Shown here: positions 28,900 to 36,905 of the stretch, piece by piece
Layout of the letters: every line of letters begins with the position of its first letter
Position numbering within the stretch: the first letter of the stretch is position 1
From: UBA4312 sp002394635
GTDB lineage: Bacteria; Bacillota_I; Bacilli_A; Erysipelotrichales; Erysipelotrichaceae
Reading direction: 5' to 3'
NCBI GenBank assembly: GCA_946539765.1
Contig: CAMNHO010000016.1
Location: 1-36,983 of the forward strand
DNA length: 36,983 nucleotides
Made by a program: the position numbers and the translations under genes
The notes under the pieces: model-generated
Databases searched by the model: none
What the model saw: only the letters and a program-made list of their open reading frames with translations
What the model was told of the DNA's origin: nothing

Positions 28900-29982
28900 A
28901 TGAAAGGTATTGAGCATAGTTTAGAACAGATCGATCAGCAGATGGCACAGCTGTATGAAAAGCGGCTGGATGTAGTAGCCAGACAGCTTGATCAACGAAA
29001 AAAACAAGGACTTCCACCGGTGGATCGACAATGGGAAGACCGGATGATCGAACAATATGTCAATGGGATCTCCAATCCGGAATACAAGGATTCGTATCGG
29101 GATTTTATTACGTATATAATAGAAGATGCCCATATGCATCAGCAGCGATTGTTAAATCATGAAGTTGTTGCCTATGCCGGTGTCAAAGGGGCATTTGCGC
29201 ATATGGCGGCGCAGAATCTGTATCCCGGAAGCCCGAATCTTAACTGCAAGTCGTTTGATGAGGTTTTTGAAGCTGTATTGACCAACAAGGCGCATTATGG
29301 GGTCATTCCTTTTGAAAATTCCAATTCCGGACTTGTCGGAGAAGTGCTGGATGGACTTTTGAAATATCCGGTATATATTCTGCATATGGCAGACCAGCGC
29401 ATCAAACAATGTCTTTTGGGAACCAGACATGCCACTTTAAAGGATATTGAATACGTCTATTCCAAGGACCAGGCATTATCCCAGTCGCAGGCGTTTCTGA
29501 AGCAATTGAATGTGCAGACCATCGCCTATCCGAATACAGCGTTAGCTGCCCGTTATGTTGCGGATGAGAATGATATCCATAAAGCTGCGATTGCGGCCAA
29601 AGAGAATGCACGTTTATACGGATTGAAAGTGCTGGCAGAAAATATCCAGCCAGATAATCGGAACACTACGCGGTTTATGGTCATCGGCCGTCAGCCCAGC
29701 CGACAGGGGAATCACTTCAGTATCGTCTTTACAGCCAAACATACCAGTGGATCGCTGGCTAAGATCATTGAAGTCATCGCAAAATATGGTTTGAACATGG
29801 ACAGCATTCAGTCACGTCCAAGAAAAGACAAGCCGTTTGAATATTTCTTCTATATTGAAATGGATGGAGATCTGAATGAAGAGAATACCGTTCAGTGTAT
29901 GGAAGAAGTCGCCAAGGTTTGTGAGTCATTCCGTATTTTAGGAAAATATAACATTGATGAATACAAGGAGGAAGAGCAATGA
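28900..29982 (+). CDS. pheA: P-protein: degenerate chorismate mutase domain plus prephenate dehydratase and ACT domain
   Basis: A 360-residue P-protein. Residues 1-85 are an AroQ-type helical chorismate mutase domain, about 88-265 prephenate dehydratase, about 272-350 an ACT domain for phenylalanine feedback. Dehydratase hallmarks are intact (YAGVKGAFAHMAA, IPFENSNSG at 136-144, NTTRF at 255-259). ACT shows SLAKIIEVIAKYGLNM and QSRP (usual ESRP). Aligned by eye to E. coli CM, D42, R22, E46 and Q81 are kept, but R11 is E5, K39 is R33, R51 is W45 and S84 is A77, so mutase activity is doubtful. GGAGG lies 4 bases before the ATG at 28900. The stop overlaps the aminotransferase start. Confidence 0.9.
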   Translation: MKGIEHSLEQIDQQMAQLYEKRLDVVARQLDQRKKQGLPPVDRQWEDRMIEQYVNGISNPEYKDSYRDFITYIIEDAHMHQQRLLNHEVVAYAGVKGAFAHMAAQNLYPGSPNLNCKSFDEVFEAVLTNKAHYGVIPFENSNSGLVGEVLDGLLKYPVYILHMADQRIKQCLLGTRHATLKDIEYVYSKDQALSQSQAFLKQLNVQTIAYPNTALAARYVADENDIHKAAIAAKENARLYGLKVLAENIQPDNRNTTRFMVIGRQPSRQGNHFSIVFTAKHTSGSLAKIIEVIAKYGLNMDSIQSRPRKDKPFEYFFYIEMDGDLNEENTVQCMEEVAKVCESFRILGKYNIDEYKEEEQ

Positions 29983-31208
29983 ATCTATTAAAGGAAAGTG
30001 CCAATCGCACACCGATCGTAGATAATGTATTTGCGATCGTTGCCAAAGCAAAGGAAGACAAAGAGAAAAACGGACCGGAAAATGTCGTGGACGCAACCAT
30101 CGGTTCCTTATATGGAGAGGATGGGAAGCTGGTGGCATTGGACACTGTGTTTAACTCATTGAAATCGTTGGATAATCGTGTATTGGCAAAATACGCAGCC
30201 AGCTTTAACGGAAATCCAGATTTCCGTGAAAAAGTCTATGACTGGGTATTGGACGGAAACAGTCATTTATCTCATCAGGTGATCGCAACACCAGGGGGAA
30301 CCGGTGCTGTGGATATGACGATTTCAGAATGCCTGGATGCCGGTCAGACATTGATCATTCCGAATATCGCATGGGGATCCTATGCCCTGATGGCCCAGAT
30401 GGGGAACCTGGATGTAGCGCGCTATGACTTGTTTGAAGGAGATTGTTTTAACCTGGATTCCTTTAAGGAAACTTGTCAGGCTGTGATGCAGAAACAGAAT
30501 CGTCTTGTTATCATCATCAATGACCCTTGCCATAACCCGACTGGTTATGCGATGAGCAAAGAAGAATGGAAAGCAGTTGTAGATTATCTGAAGGAAGTAT
30601 CGAAAACCCATGCAGTTGTACTGCTGAATGACATTGCCTATATTGACTTCTCTTATAGAGGGGCCGAAGCTAAGGAATATTTCTCTGTTTTTGACGATAT
30701 CACGGACAATATGGCTGTTGTGGTTGCGTTCAGCTTGTCCAAGTCTATGACCAGCTATGGACTTCGTTGCGGGGCAGCCATCGTTATGGCAAAACAGCAG
30801 GAAACGGCAGATGAACTGAAGATCGTCTTTGAAAAGAATGCCCGGGCAACATGGTCCAATATCAACAACGGGGCGATGGCGATGTTCGTGGATGTATTGG
30901 ACAACCATCTGGATGCCTACAACAAAGAAAGACAGACGTATGTGGATCTGTTAAGAGAGAGAAGTGAGATCTTTATCAAGGAAGCCGATGAAGCCGGATT
31001 AAAACATTATCCGTACAAGGAAGGATTCTTTGTAACATTATCTATGGATAATGATACAAGAGATGTATTCCACGAGGCTTTGATGGCAAACCATATTTAC
31101 ACAGTGAAAGTAAACCAGGGAATTCGTGTCGCTGTATGTTCTCTGTCTTTAGAAAAGACAAAAGGACTGGCAGGCAAGATGAAGGAAATCCTGGATTCTG
31201 TACAATAA
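29979..31208 (+). CDS. Class I/II aminotransferase, probably aromatic
   Basis: A 409-residue PLP-dependent aminotransferase of fold type I. NDPCHNPTGY at 181-190, D218 and Y221 in LLNDIAYIDF, and the Schiff-base lysine K255 in FSLSKSMTSYG are in place; TPGGTGAVD near 104-112 binds the PLP phosphate. Closest in feel to the aspartate/aromatic (TyrB/AspC) branch. It overlaps pheA by 4 bases (ATGA), so it most likely transaminates phenylpyruvate and, with tyrA opposite, 4-hydroxyphenylpyruvate. Substrate choice is inferred from position. Confidence 0.88.
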   Translation: MNLLKESANRTPIVDNVFAIVAKAKEDKEKNGPENVVDATIGSLYGEDGKLVALDTVFNSLKSLDNRVLAKYAASFNGNPDFREKVYDWVLDGNSHLSHQVIATPGGTGAVDMTISECLDAGQTLIIPNIAWGSYALMAQMGNLDVARYDLFEGDCFNLDSFKETCQAVMQKQNRLVIIINDPCHNPTGYAMSKEEWKAVVDYLKEVSKTHAVVLLNDIAYIDFSYRGAEAKEYFSVFDDITDNMAVVVAFSLSKSMTSYGLRCGAAIVMAKQQETADELKIVFEKNARATWSNINNGAMAMFVDVLDNHLDAYNKERQTYVDLLRERSEIFIKEADEAGLKHYPYKEGFFVTLSMDNDTRDVFHEALMANHIYTVKVNQGIRVAVCSLSLEKTKGLAGKMKEILDSVQ

Positions 31209-31210
31209 TT

Positions 31211-31233
31211 AACCGGAGAATGCTCCGGTTTTT
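31211..31233 (+). terminator. Rho-independent terminator after the pheA operon
   Basis: Perfect 8-bp stem AACCGGAG / CTCCGGTT with a 4-nt AATG loop, followed by Ts, two bases after the stop codon. Confidence 0.92.
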
Positions 31234-31241
31234 CAAATGAC

Positions 31242-31250
31242 TGTTATAAT
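31242..31250 (+). promoter_or_regulatory. Extended -10 promoter of the formate/nitrite transporter gene
   Basis: TGTTATAAT, that is TG-N-TATAAT, with no useful -35. Predicted start is near 31257, only about 10 bases before the chosen ATG at 31267. Confidence 0.55.
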
Positions 31251-31266
31251 ATAGATGGTGATGGAT

Positions 31267-32031
31267 ATGTTTGGAAAAGAGTATAAGACAATGGCTGCAG
31301 CTGCAGCCGGCAAAGTGAAAATGGGAAAAGAAAACCCTGTAGGATATTTTCTTTTATCCATGCTGGCAGGTGCCTTTATCGGTTTTGGAATGTTGTTGGC
31401 ATTCAGTATCAGCGGATACCTGGAGGGAGCCCTTTATGCCAAGATTATCATGGGCGCAGCCTTTGGCGCAGCTTTGAGTTTAGTTGTGATGGCCGGTGCC
31501 GAGCTGTTTACCGGCAATAATCTGGTGTTGGCAGCAGGCTGCTTCCAAAAGACGATATCACCAGGGGATGCGATCCGTTTATGGATCTTCTGCTGGTTGG
31601 GAAATCTGGCCGGGTCAGTGCTGCTGGCAGTGATTTATTATATGACGGGGCTGGATAGCGGTGTAGTAGCCGATGCCATTGCTGCCGGGGCCCAGGCCAA
31701 GATGACAGCTTCAGCTTTGGCACTGTTTACTCGCGGCATCCTTTGTAACATATTGGTTTGCTTGGCGGTATGGTGTACTTTTAAATGCAAAAGTGAATCC
31801 GGAAAGCTCATTATGATCTTCTGGTGTATTTTGGCCTTTTTCACAACAGGTTTTGAGCATAGTGTAGCCAACATGACCTTATTGAGCGTAGCACTGATCC
31901 ATCCAGCTAGCCAAATGATCACATGGAGTGGCTGGATCTACAATCTGGCTATTGTCACCTTGGGAAACATGGTGGGAGGTATCGTTTTTGTATCCTTGCC
32001 ATATTTCATTATTTCTAGAAATAGTGTTTAA
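31267..32031 (+). CDS. Formate/nitrite transporter (FNT) family channel
   Basis: A 254-residue FNT-family (FocA/NirC-like) pentameric channel for formate, nitrite or a similar monovalent acid anion. Six hydrophobic segments are visible. AELFTGNN near 78-85 and the GFEHSVANM segment with the conserved pore His, H198, are family signatures. Of the clustered starts (31255, 31258, 31261, 31267), ATG 31267 is preferred because GGTGAT, complementary to the 16S tail, precedes it by 4 bases. In a fermenter, formate export or uptake is most likely. It forms a single-gene unit between two terminators. Confidence 0.88.
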   Translation: MFGKEYKTMAAAAAGKVKMGKENPVGYFLLSMLAGAFIGFGMLLAFSISGYLEGALYAKIIMGAAFGAALSLVVMAGAELFTGNNLVLAAGCFQKTISPGDAIRLWIFCWLGNLAGSVLLAVIYYMTGLDSGVVADAIAAGAQAKMTASALALFTRGILCNILVCLAVWCTFKCKSESGKLIMIFWCILAFFTTGFEHSVANMTLLSVALIHPASQMITWSGWIYNLAIVTLGNMVGGIVFVSLPYFIISRNSV

Positions 32032-32047
32032 AAACACTATTTTTTTT
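32019..32047 (+). terminator. Rho-independent terminator overlapping the FNT gene stop
   Basis: AAATAGTGTTT pairs with AAACACTATTT with the TAA stop at the tip, then a run of Ts. Confidence 0.9.
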
Positions 32048-32094
32048 GTGATGAAAATCGTGTTACTATGTATGAGGATAAGTGAGGTATTTGT

Positions 32095-33567
32095 ATGAAA
32101 AGACAAGCGGGTTTCTTGTGTCCGTTATTCAGTGTGCCGGGAAATCAAGGAATCGGAGATCTAGGCAAAAAAACGGAAAGAATGATCGATCGGATTGCGG
32201 AAGCCGGTTTTAAAATGTGGCAAATCTTACCAATCCAAATGACAGGGAGCTCTCATTCTCCTTATCAGTCATTATCTAGCTATGCGGGAGACCCGATTTA
32301 TATTAATATAGACCATCTGGCAGAGATGGGCCTGATTACGCAGAGCTCTGTTGTAAATTGTAATAAATTCAAAGACTTTGTAGATTATAAAGAGGTACGG
32401 GCATTTAAAGAAAAATACTTTAAACGGGCATACCGGGCTTTTAAGAAAAACTTTTATCAATATCGTTCCGATTTTGAAGCCTTTACGAAAAAAGCGTTTT
32501 GGTTGGAAGAGTGGACGGTCTTTCAGCTGTTTGATTCCATGCATCCGGATCAGACATGGGATCAATGGGAACCATGGCAGAAACATTGGGTACAAAGTCA
32601 CAATGATTCGATGTTGACTTCGTATTCCGATGAAATGATGTATATTAAGTTTCTTCAGTTTATTTTTTACAGGCAGTGGGACCATATTGTCCAATATGCC
32701 CATGAAAAGGGCCTGCAGATTGTCGGGGATGTGCCTTTTTATGTGGATCATCACAGTATGGATGTATGGGCTAACCAACAGGATTTCTGTCTGGATGAAC
32801 AAGGGCAGCCGACTTTTGTGGCCGGGTGTCCACCGGATTACTTCAGTGCAGACGGACAGCGGTGGGGCATGCCAATCTATAACTTTGAAGCCCAAAAAAA
32901 GAATGGATATCGGTTCTGGATGCAGAGAATGTCATGGATGCAGATGTGTTTCGATGTCGTGCGGATCGATCACTTCCGTGCTTTTGATACATATTGGAGG
33001 ATTCCTGTTTCATGTCCGACCGCTGTAGAAGGCGACTGGATCGAAGCACCCGGCAAGGATATCTTAGCCAAGCTGATTAGCAAGTACCCCAAAGAGTGCT
33101 GGATTGCGGAAGATCTGGGAGAAATCCGTCCGGAGGTTTTGGAACTGGAAAAACAGTTTGGTATATACGGCATGAATGTACTATTGTTTCAGATGGAGTC
33201 AAAAGAGCTTCGCCGAAGCATGTTGAAAGACCAGGTTGTCTATACCGGAACGCATGACAATATTACCTTGGAACAAGCCTACCAGACGTATTCCTACAAT
33301 AAAAAGGTACGTTTGCGCCGTTTCTTCAAGACCCGGGGGTATGATCACCGTGGTTTTCATGATCTGGTGTGCCACTATGCCCTGGATGGAAAAGCCGATG
33401 TCATTATCCTCCCGGTATGGGATATATGCGGGTATAAGGAAACTGCCCGTATCAATTTTCCGGGCACCATCAATGAGAAAAACTGGACATGGAAACTGAA
33501 GAATTTAAAACAGATTGAAAAAGATATGGATAAAGTAAAAGCCTGGATCCAACAGGCGGAAAGATGA
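32095..33567 (+). CDS. malQ: 4-alpha-glucanotransferase (GH77), second copy
   Basis: A 490-residue amylomaltase. LPIQMTGSSHSPYQS at 45-59, nucleophile D292 in VVRIDHFRAF, acid/base E339 in WIAEDLG and D388 in GTHDNIT are all present. It is clearly diverged from the copy at 10450 (NHFHGF versus DHFRAF-type loops, many loop differences), so it is an old paralogue rather than a recent duplicate. GTGAGG precedes the ATG. A split transketolase follows after only 6 bases, so glucan remodelling and pentose phosphate genes share an mRNA here. Confidence 0.93.
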   Translation: MKRQAGFLCPLFSVPGNQGIGDLGKKTERMIDRIAEAGFKMWQILPIQMTGSSHSPYQSLSSYAGDPIYINIDHLAEMGLITQSSVVNCNKFKDFVDYKEVRAFKEKYFKRAYRAFKKNFYQYRSDFEAFTKKAFWLEEWTVFQLFDSMHPDQTWDQWEPWQKHWVQSHNDSMLTSYSDEMMYIKFLQFIFYRQWDHIVQYAHEKGLQIVGDVPFYVDHHSMDVWANQQDFCLDEQGQPTFVAGCPPDYFSADGQRWGMPIYNFEAQKKNGYRFWMQRMSWMQMCFDVVRIDHFRAFDTYWRIPVSCPTAVEGDWIEAPGKDILAKLISKYPKECWIAEDLGEIRPEVLELEKQFGIYGMNVLLFQMESKELRRSMLKDQVVYTGTHDNITLEQAYQTYSYNKKVRLRRFFKTRGYDHRGFHDLVCHYALDGKADVIILPVWDICGYKETARINFPGTINEKNWTWKLKNLKQIEKDMDKVKAWIQQAER

Positions 33568-33573
33568 GAGTGT

Positions 33574-34434
33574 ATGGAAACAAAACAAAAGAAAGAGCTG
33601 GAAGTGCTGGCAGCGAAGCTGCGGGTGGATATCCTGGAAATGATGCTGCACTTCGGAAAAGGACATTTGGGTGGTTCAATGTCTTGTGTGGAACTGTTCT
33701 CGGTATTGTACGGAAAACAACTTCGTGTAGATCCATCGGATCCCAAAAAAGCGGACCGGGATCAGGTGGTCATGTCCAAAGGACACGCAGGTCCGGTCTG
33801 GTATGCCGCATTAGCAGAGACAGGCTTCTTCCCAAAGGAATGGCTGTTGACATTGAACGAAGGTGGAACGAAACTGCCTAGCCATCCGGATCGAACCAAA
33901 ACACCGGGCGTTGATATGACAACCGGATCTTTAGGGCAGGGAACCAGTACAGCTGCCGGCATTGCTACAGCGATGAAAAAGAGAGGCTATGATTCCTATG
34001 TCTATCTGGTCGTTGGAGACGGTGAGCTTAATGAGGGACAATGCTGGGAAGCCTTCCAGTATATTGCCCACTATAAGCTGAATCATTGTATTGTCATTAT
34101 CGACCACAACAAACGTCAGCTTGACGGTTATACCAAGGACGTTATGAATCCGTTCAGCTATGTGGAGAAGATGAGAGCTTTCGGCTTCCATACCCAGGAA
34201 GTCAAAGGAGACGATATCGAAGCCATCGATCAAGCAATCGAAAATGCCAAACAAGTCAAAGACCAGGCTGTGGCAATCGTTCTGGATACCATCAAGGGAC
34301 AAGGGGTACCTTATTTTGAGAATATGTTATCCAACCATTCGGTAAACTTTAATACCGAGGAAACCATCCAGGCTGCCAAGGATGCGATTGAAAAATACCA
34401 GAAAGTGATAGAGCAGGAGGCCCAACATGTTTAA
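33574..34434 (+). CDS. Transketolase, N-terminal (thiamine diphosphate-binding) subunit
   Basis: A 286-residue transketolase N-terminal subunit. KGHLGGSMS around 29-36, SKGHAGPVWYAAL at 68-80, GSLGQGTSTAAGIA at 118-131 and the ThDP/Mg motif GDGELNEGQCWEA at 148-160 with N179 further on are visible. It is one half of a two-gene enzyme; the partner overlaps it by 8 bases. Acts on xylulose 5-phosphate with ribose 5-phosphate or erythrose 4-phosphate, in the cytosol. Begins 6 bases after malQ. Confidence 0.94.
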   Translation: METKQKKELEVLAAKLRVDILEMMLHFGKGHLGGSMSCVELFSVLYGKQLRVDPSDPKKADRDQVVMSKGHAGPVWYAALAETGFFPKEWLLTLNEGGTKLPSHPDRTKTPGVDMTTGSLGQGTSTAAGIATAMKKRGYDSYVYLVVGDGELNEGQCWEAFQYIAHYKLNHCIVIIDHNKRQLDGYTKDVMNPFSYVEKMRAFGFHTQEVKGDDIEAIDQAIENAKQVKDQAVAIVLDTIKGQGVPYFENMLSNHSVNFNTEETIQAAKDAIEKYQKVIEQEAQHV

Positions 34435-35386
34435 GCTTGTACAGGACAGAAGCCAGAAAGGGAAAAAGCTTTCTCATACCATGATGCTGGCTTTACAGGA
34501 TATGATGAATGACAATGAGAACATTGTGATGCTCGATGCTGACTGTGGCAATGCCAGCGGTTCATTGATGCTGCAGAAATCTCATCCGGATCAATTTATT
34601 GAATGCGGTATTTCAGAAGCAAACATGATTGGTGTAGCAGCCGGTATGTCTTCTATGGGCTATGTACCATATGTGCATACATTCTCCCCGTTTGCCTCAA
34701 GAAGAGTGTTTGATCAGGTATATTTATCCGGAGCCTATGCATATAACACCATCAATATCTACGGATCCGATCCGGGCTTTACCACCGCACATAATGGTGG
34801 TACACACACGGCTTTTGAAGATATGGCTATGATGCGGGAAATTCCGGGGGCTCTCGTGATGGATGTTGCCGATGAAGTACAGATGGACTGGATCATTCGC
34901 AATCTGCCGGAATTAACCGGGGTGCATTATTTCCGGGCTACCCGTGGCAATGCCCGTAATGTATACCAGCCGGGTTCAACCTTTACATTCGGAAAGGGAA
35001 ATGTTCTCAAAGAGGGCAAGGATGTGCTGATCATCACCTGTGGACAGATTGTCAGCGATGCCCTGGATGCAGCTGAAACACTGGAAAGACAAGGTGTATC
35101 ATGTGAAGTGATCGACATGTTCTGTGTCAAACCGTTGGATGTGGATCTGATCCTATCGGAAGTACAGGATAAGAAGGCAGTGGTAACCTTTGAAAATCAT
35201 TCCATCTATGGAGGTTTGGGAAGTGCAGTCAGTGAAGTATTGGCTGAAAACCGCATTGCCATCCCATTCAAACGGCATGGCGTTCAAGACCGGTTTGGTC
35301 AGGTGGGCTCTGCCCAATGGCTGCAGCAGGAATTTGAACTGACGGCAGAAGATCTGATCAAAACCATTCAATCTTTATTAAAATAG
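34427..35386 (+). CDS. Transketolase, C-terminal subunit
   Basis: A 319-residue partner subunit: pyrimidine-binding domain (GISEANMIGVAAGMSSMGY at 61-79 with the ThDP-activating Glu E64; HTFSPFASRR near 84-93) and C-terminal domain (ITCGQIVSDAL, then FENHSIYGGLGSAV and FGQVGSAQWL). Overlaps the N-terminal subunit gene by 8 bases. Together they form an intact split transketolase. The window also holds the end of another C-terminal subunit at base 1, so two copies exist. Confidence 0.94.
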   Translation: MFKLVQDRSQKGKKLSHTMMLALQDMMNDNENIVMLDADCGNASGSLMLQKSHPDQFIECGISEANMIGVAAGMSSMGYVPYVHTFSPFASRRVFDQVYLSGAYAYNTINIYGSDPGFTTAHNGGTHTAFEDMAMMREIPGALVMDVADEVQMDWIIRNLPELTGVHYFRATRGNARNVYQPGSTFTFGKGNVLKEGKDVLIITCGQIVSDALDAAETLERQGVSCEVIDMFCVKPLDVDLILSEVQDKKAVVTFENHSIYGGLGSAVSEVLAENRIAIPFKRHGVQDRFGQVGSAQWLQQEFELTAEDLIKTIQSLLK

Positions 35387-35412
35387 CACTATCAATTCGA
35401 TAGTGTTTTTTT
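35387..35412 (+). terminator. Rho-independent terminator after the transketolase genes
   Basis: A 7-bp stem CACTATC / GATAGTG with a 5-nt loop and seven Ts, starting right at the stop codon. Confidence 0.92.
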
Positions 35413-35456
35413 AATGTCCATGATAAAATCTATTTTGTGAATAAAGTGAGGGTTTT

Positions 35457-36338
35457 ATGAAGAAAAGAAAATGGGGAGACCGCAGAGATGGCCGACGGGT
35501 GACGGAGCTGAAAGGTTTACAGACCATTATGGCCAATCTGATGCCAAATCGTACCGAAGCAGAAGTATTCTTAAGCGATAAAATCGATGCGACGGAATTA
35601 CTGAAATATTTAGAAAAAAAGAATGCAGAACATCCGGAATATAAAACAACCATATTCCACTGCTTTATCGTAGCGATGGCCAAGATGGTCATGGAAAGAC
35701 CTTTGATGAACCGGTTTATCCAAGGTCGTCGTCTCTATGAAAGAGATGAAGTATCCATCAGCTTTGTAGCTAAACGACGCTTTTCCGATGGAGCGGATGA
35801 AGCATTGATGATCTTTAAAGCCAAGGATGAAGATACACTGGACAGCATATCCAAATACATTGTCGGTGATGTTACCAAGATGCGTAAGCATGAACATGCG
35901 GTAGACGGCCTGGATAAGTTTATGGATAATCTGGCCAAGCTGCCTAGACCAATCTTAATGTTTGTGGTCTGGTTTTTCCGAACACTGGATTTCTGGGGCT
36001 TAATGCCACAGGATATCATGGACGATGATCCGAACTATACAACGATCTTAGCGAGCAATCTGGGAAGTATCAAAGCACCATCGGTCTATCATCATTTAAA
36101 CAACTATGGAACCAACAGTATTATGGTGACGATTGGCACCTTACATAAGGAAGAAGTCATCATGGAAGATGGCCATAAGGAAATCCGGGATGTGATTGAT
36201 TTCGGTGCTACGCTGGATGAAAGAATCGGAGACGGATTCTACTTTGCCCGCAGCTTAAAGCTGTTGAAATATATCTTTGCCCATCCGGAGATGCTAGACT
36301 GGCCGTTGAGCAAGCCAAGTGGATTTGATTATAAATAA
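35457..36338 (+). CDS. E2-type (2-oxoacid dehydrogenase) acyltransferase-domain protein, catalytic His replaced
   Basis: A 293-residue protein made only of the chloramphenicol-acetyltransferase/E2 catalytic fold; no lipoyl or peripheral-subunit-binding domain. FHCFIVAMAKMV near 67-78, PLMNRFIQGRR near 82-92, ILASNLGSI near 197-205 and the DERIGDG end at 254-260 match the E2 pattern. In active E2 and CAT enzymes this end is H-x-x-x-D-G; here the His position is E255 with D259-G260 kept. A hydrophobic patch PILMFVVWFFRTLDFWG (165-181) could touch membrane. GTGAGG precedes the ATG. No E1/E3 genes are adjacent. Function unknown; a regulatory or non-acyltransferase role is possible. Confidence 0.78.
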   Translation: MKKRKWGDRRDGRRVTELKGLQTIMANLMPNRTEAEVFLSDKIDATELLKYLEKKNAEHPEYKTTIFHCFIVAMAKMVMERPLMNRFIQGRRLYERDEVSISFVAKRRFSDGADEALMIFKAKDEDTLDSISKYIVGDVTKMRKHEHAVDGLDKFMDNLAKLPRPILMFVVWFFRTLDFWGLMPQDIMDDDPNYTTILASNLGSIKAPSVYHHLNNYGTNSIMVTIGTLHKEEVIMEDGHKEIRDVIDFGATLDERIGDGFYFARSLKLLKYIFAHPEMLDWPLSKPSGFDYK

Positions 36339-36465
36339 AGGGGAAAAAGAAAGAGATAAACTAGCGAACAAGAAGCACTATATCCTAAAGATAGAAAATT
36401 CGGAATTATTTATGATAAGTATCAAGTAATTCAAGACATAATCTATATGAAGGAGGCAAAACAAT

Positions 36466-36651
36466 ATGAGCGAAAAGAAAAAAGGGTTGTTTTCCGATCC
36501 AAGATGGCATGAGCCACCTTATTATCGTGTGATTCGAAAATTAAGCGATGCCCCAAAAGAAAAACATGAAGCAATGATAAAAGCTAAGAAAAAGGCATTA
36601 GCTCGTGGACATATTACACAGGAAGAATTCGATTATTTCGTGAATAATTAG
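36466..36651 (+). CDS. Small basic protein with a SHOCT-like C-terminal helix
   Basis: A 61-residue protein preceded by AAGGAGG 9 bases before its ATG, which argues that it is translated. N-terminal half is basic and aromatic (KKKGLFSDPRWHEPPYYRV); the C-terminal half has a helix of Lys/Ala and ends ARGHITQEEFDYFVNN, which resembles the short SHOCT motif (G-x-I-T-x-E-E-F). No signal or membrane segment. Function unknown; SHOCT-like tails are often found on oligomerising proteins. Confidence 0.65.
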   Translation: MSEKKKGLFSDPRWHEPPYYRVIRKLSDAPKEKHEAMIKAKKKALARGHITQEEFDYFVNN

Positions 36652-36828
36652 GCATTTTGTATACCTGCTAATACATATAGAGAATCGTTATCCAGAGTTA
36701 ATCAGTATTACCAACACAAAGATTACAATGGACGGATTACAATATTTAGAAGAGAACAGTAGGATGAAAAAGCGATAACCTTAAATAAAAGGGTCATAAA
36801 CATCAATATATAACACACTTTAACTGAA

Positions 36829-36867
36829 GTGAACCTCCTTAGTTGGTGTCCAACTTAAGGGGGCCAC
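36829..36867. repeat. Imperfect palindrome, possibly an IS3-family end remnant
   Basis: Arms of 18 bases, starting GTGAACC and ending GGCCAC, matching at 13 positions around a central TGT, with the core AGTTGG-TGT-CCAACT. The GGTGTCCAAC text is reminiscent of the terminal regions of IS3/IS150-type elements. No intact transposase gene accompanies it in the window, so it is a remnant, a solo element, or a coincidence. Confidence 0.35.
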
Positions 36868-36905
36868 TACAAGCGAATGTGTTTTTATTATGAGGAAAGG
36901 AAGAT

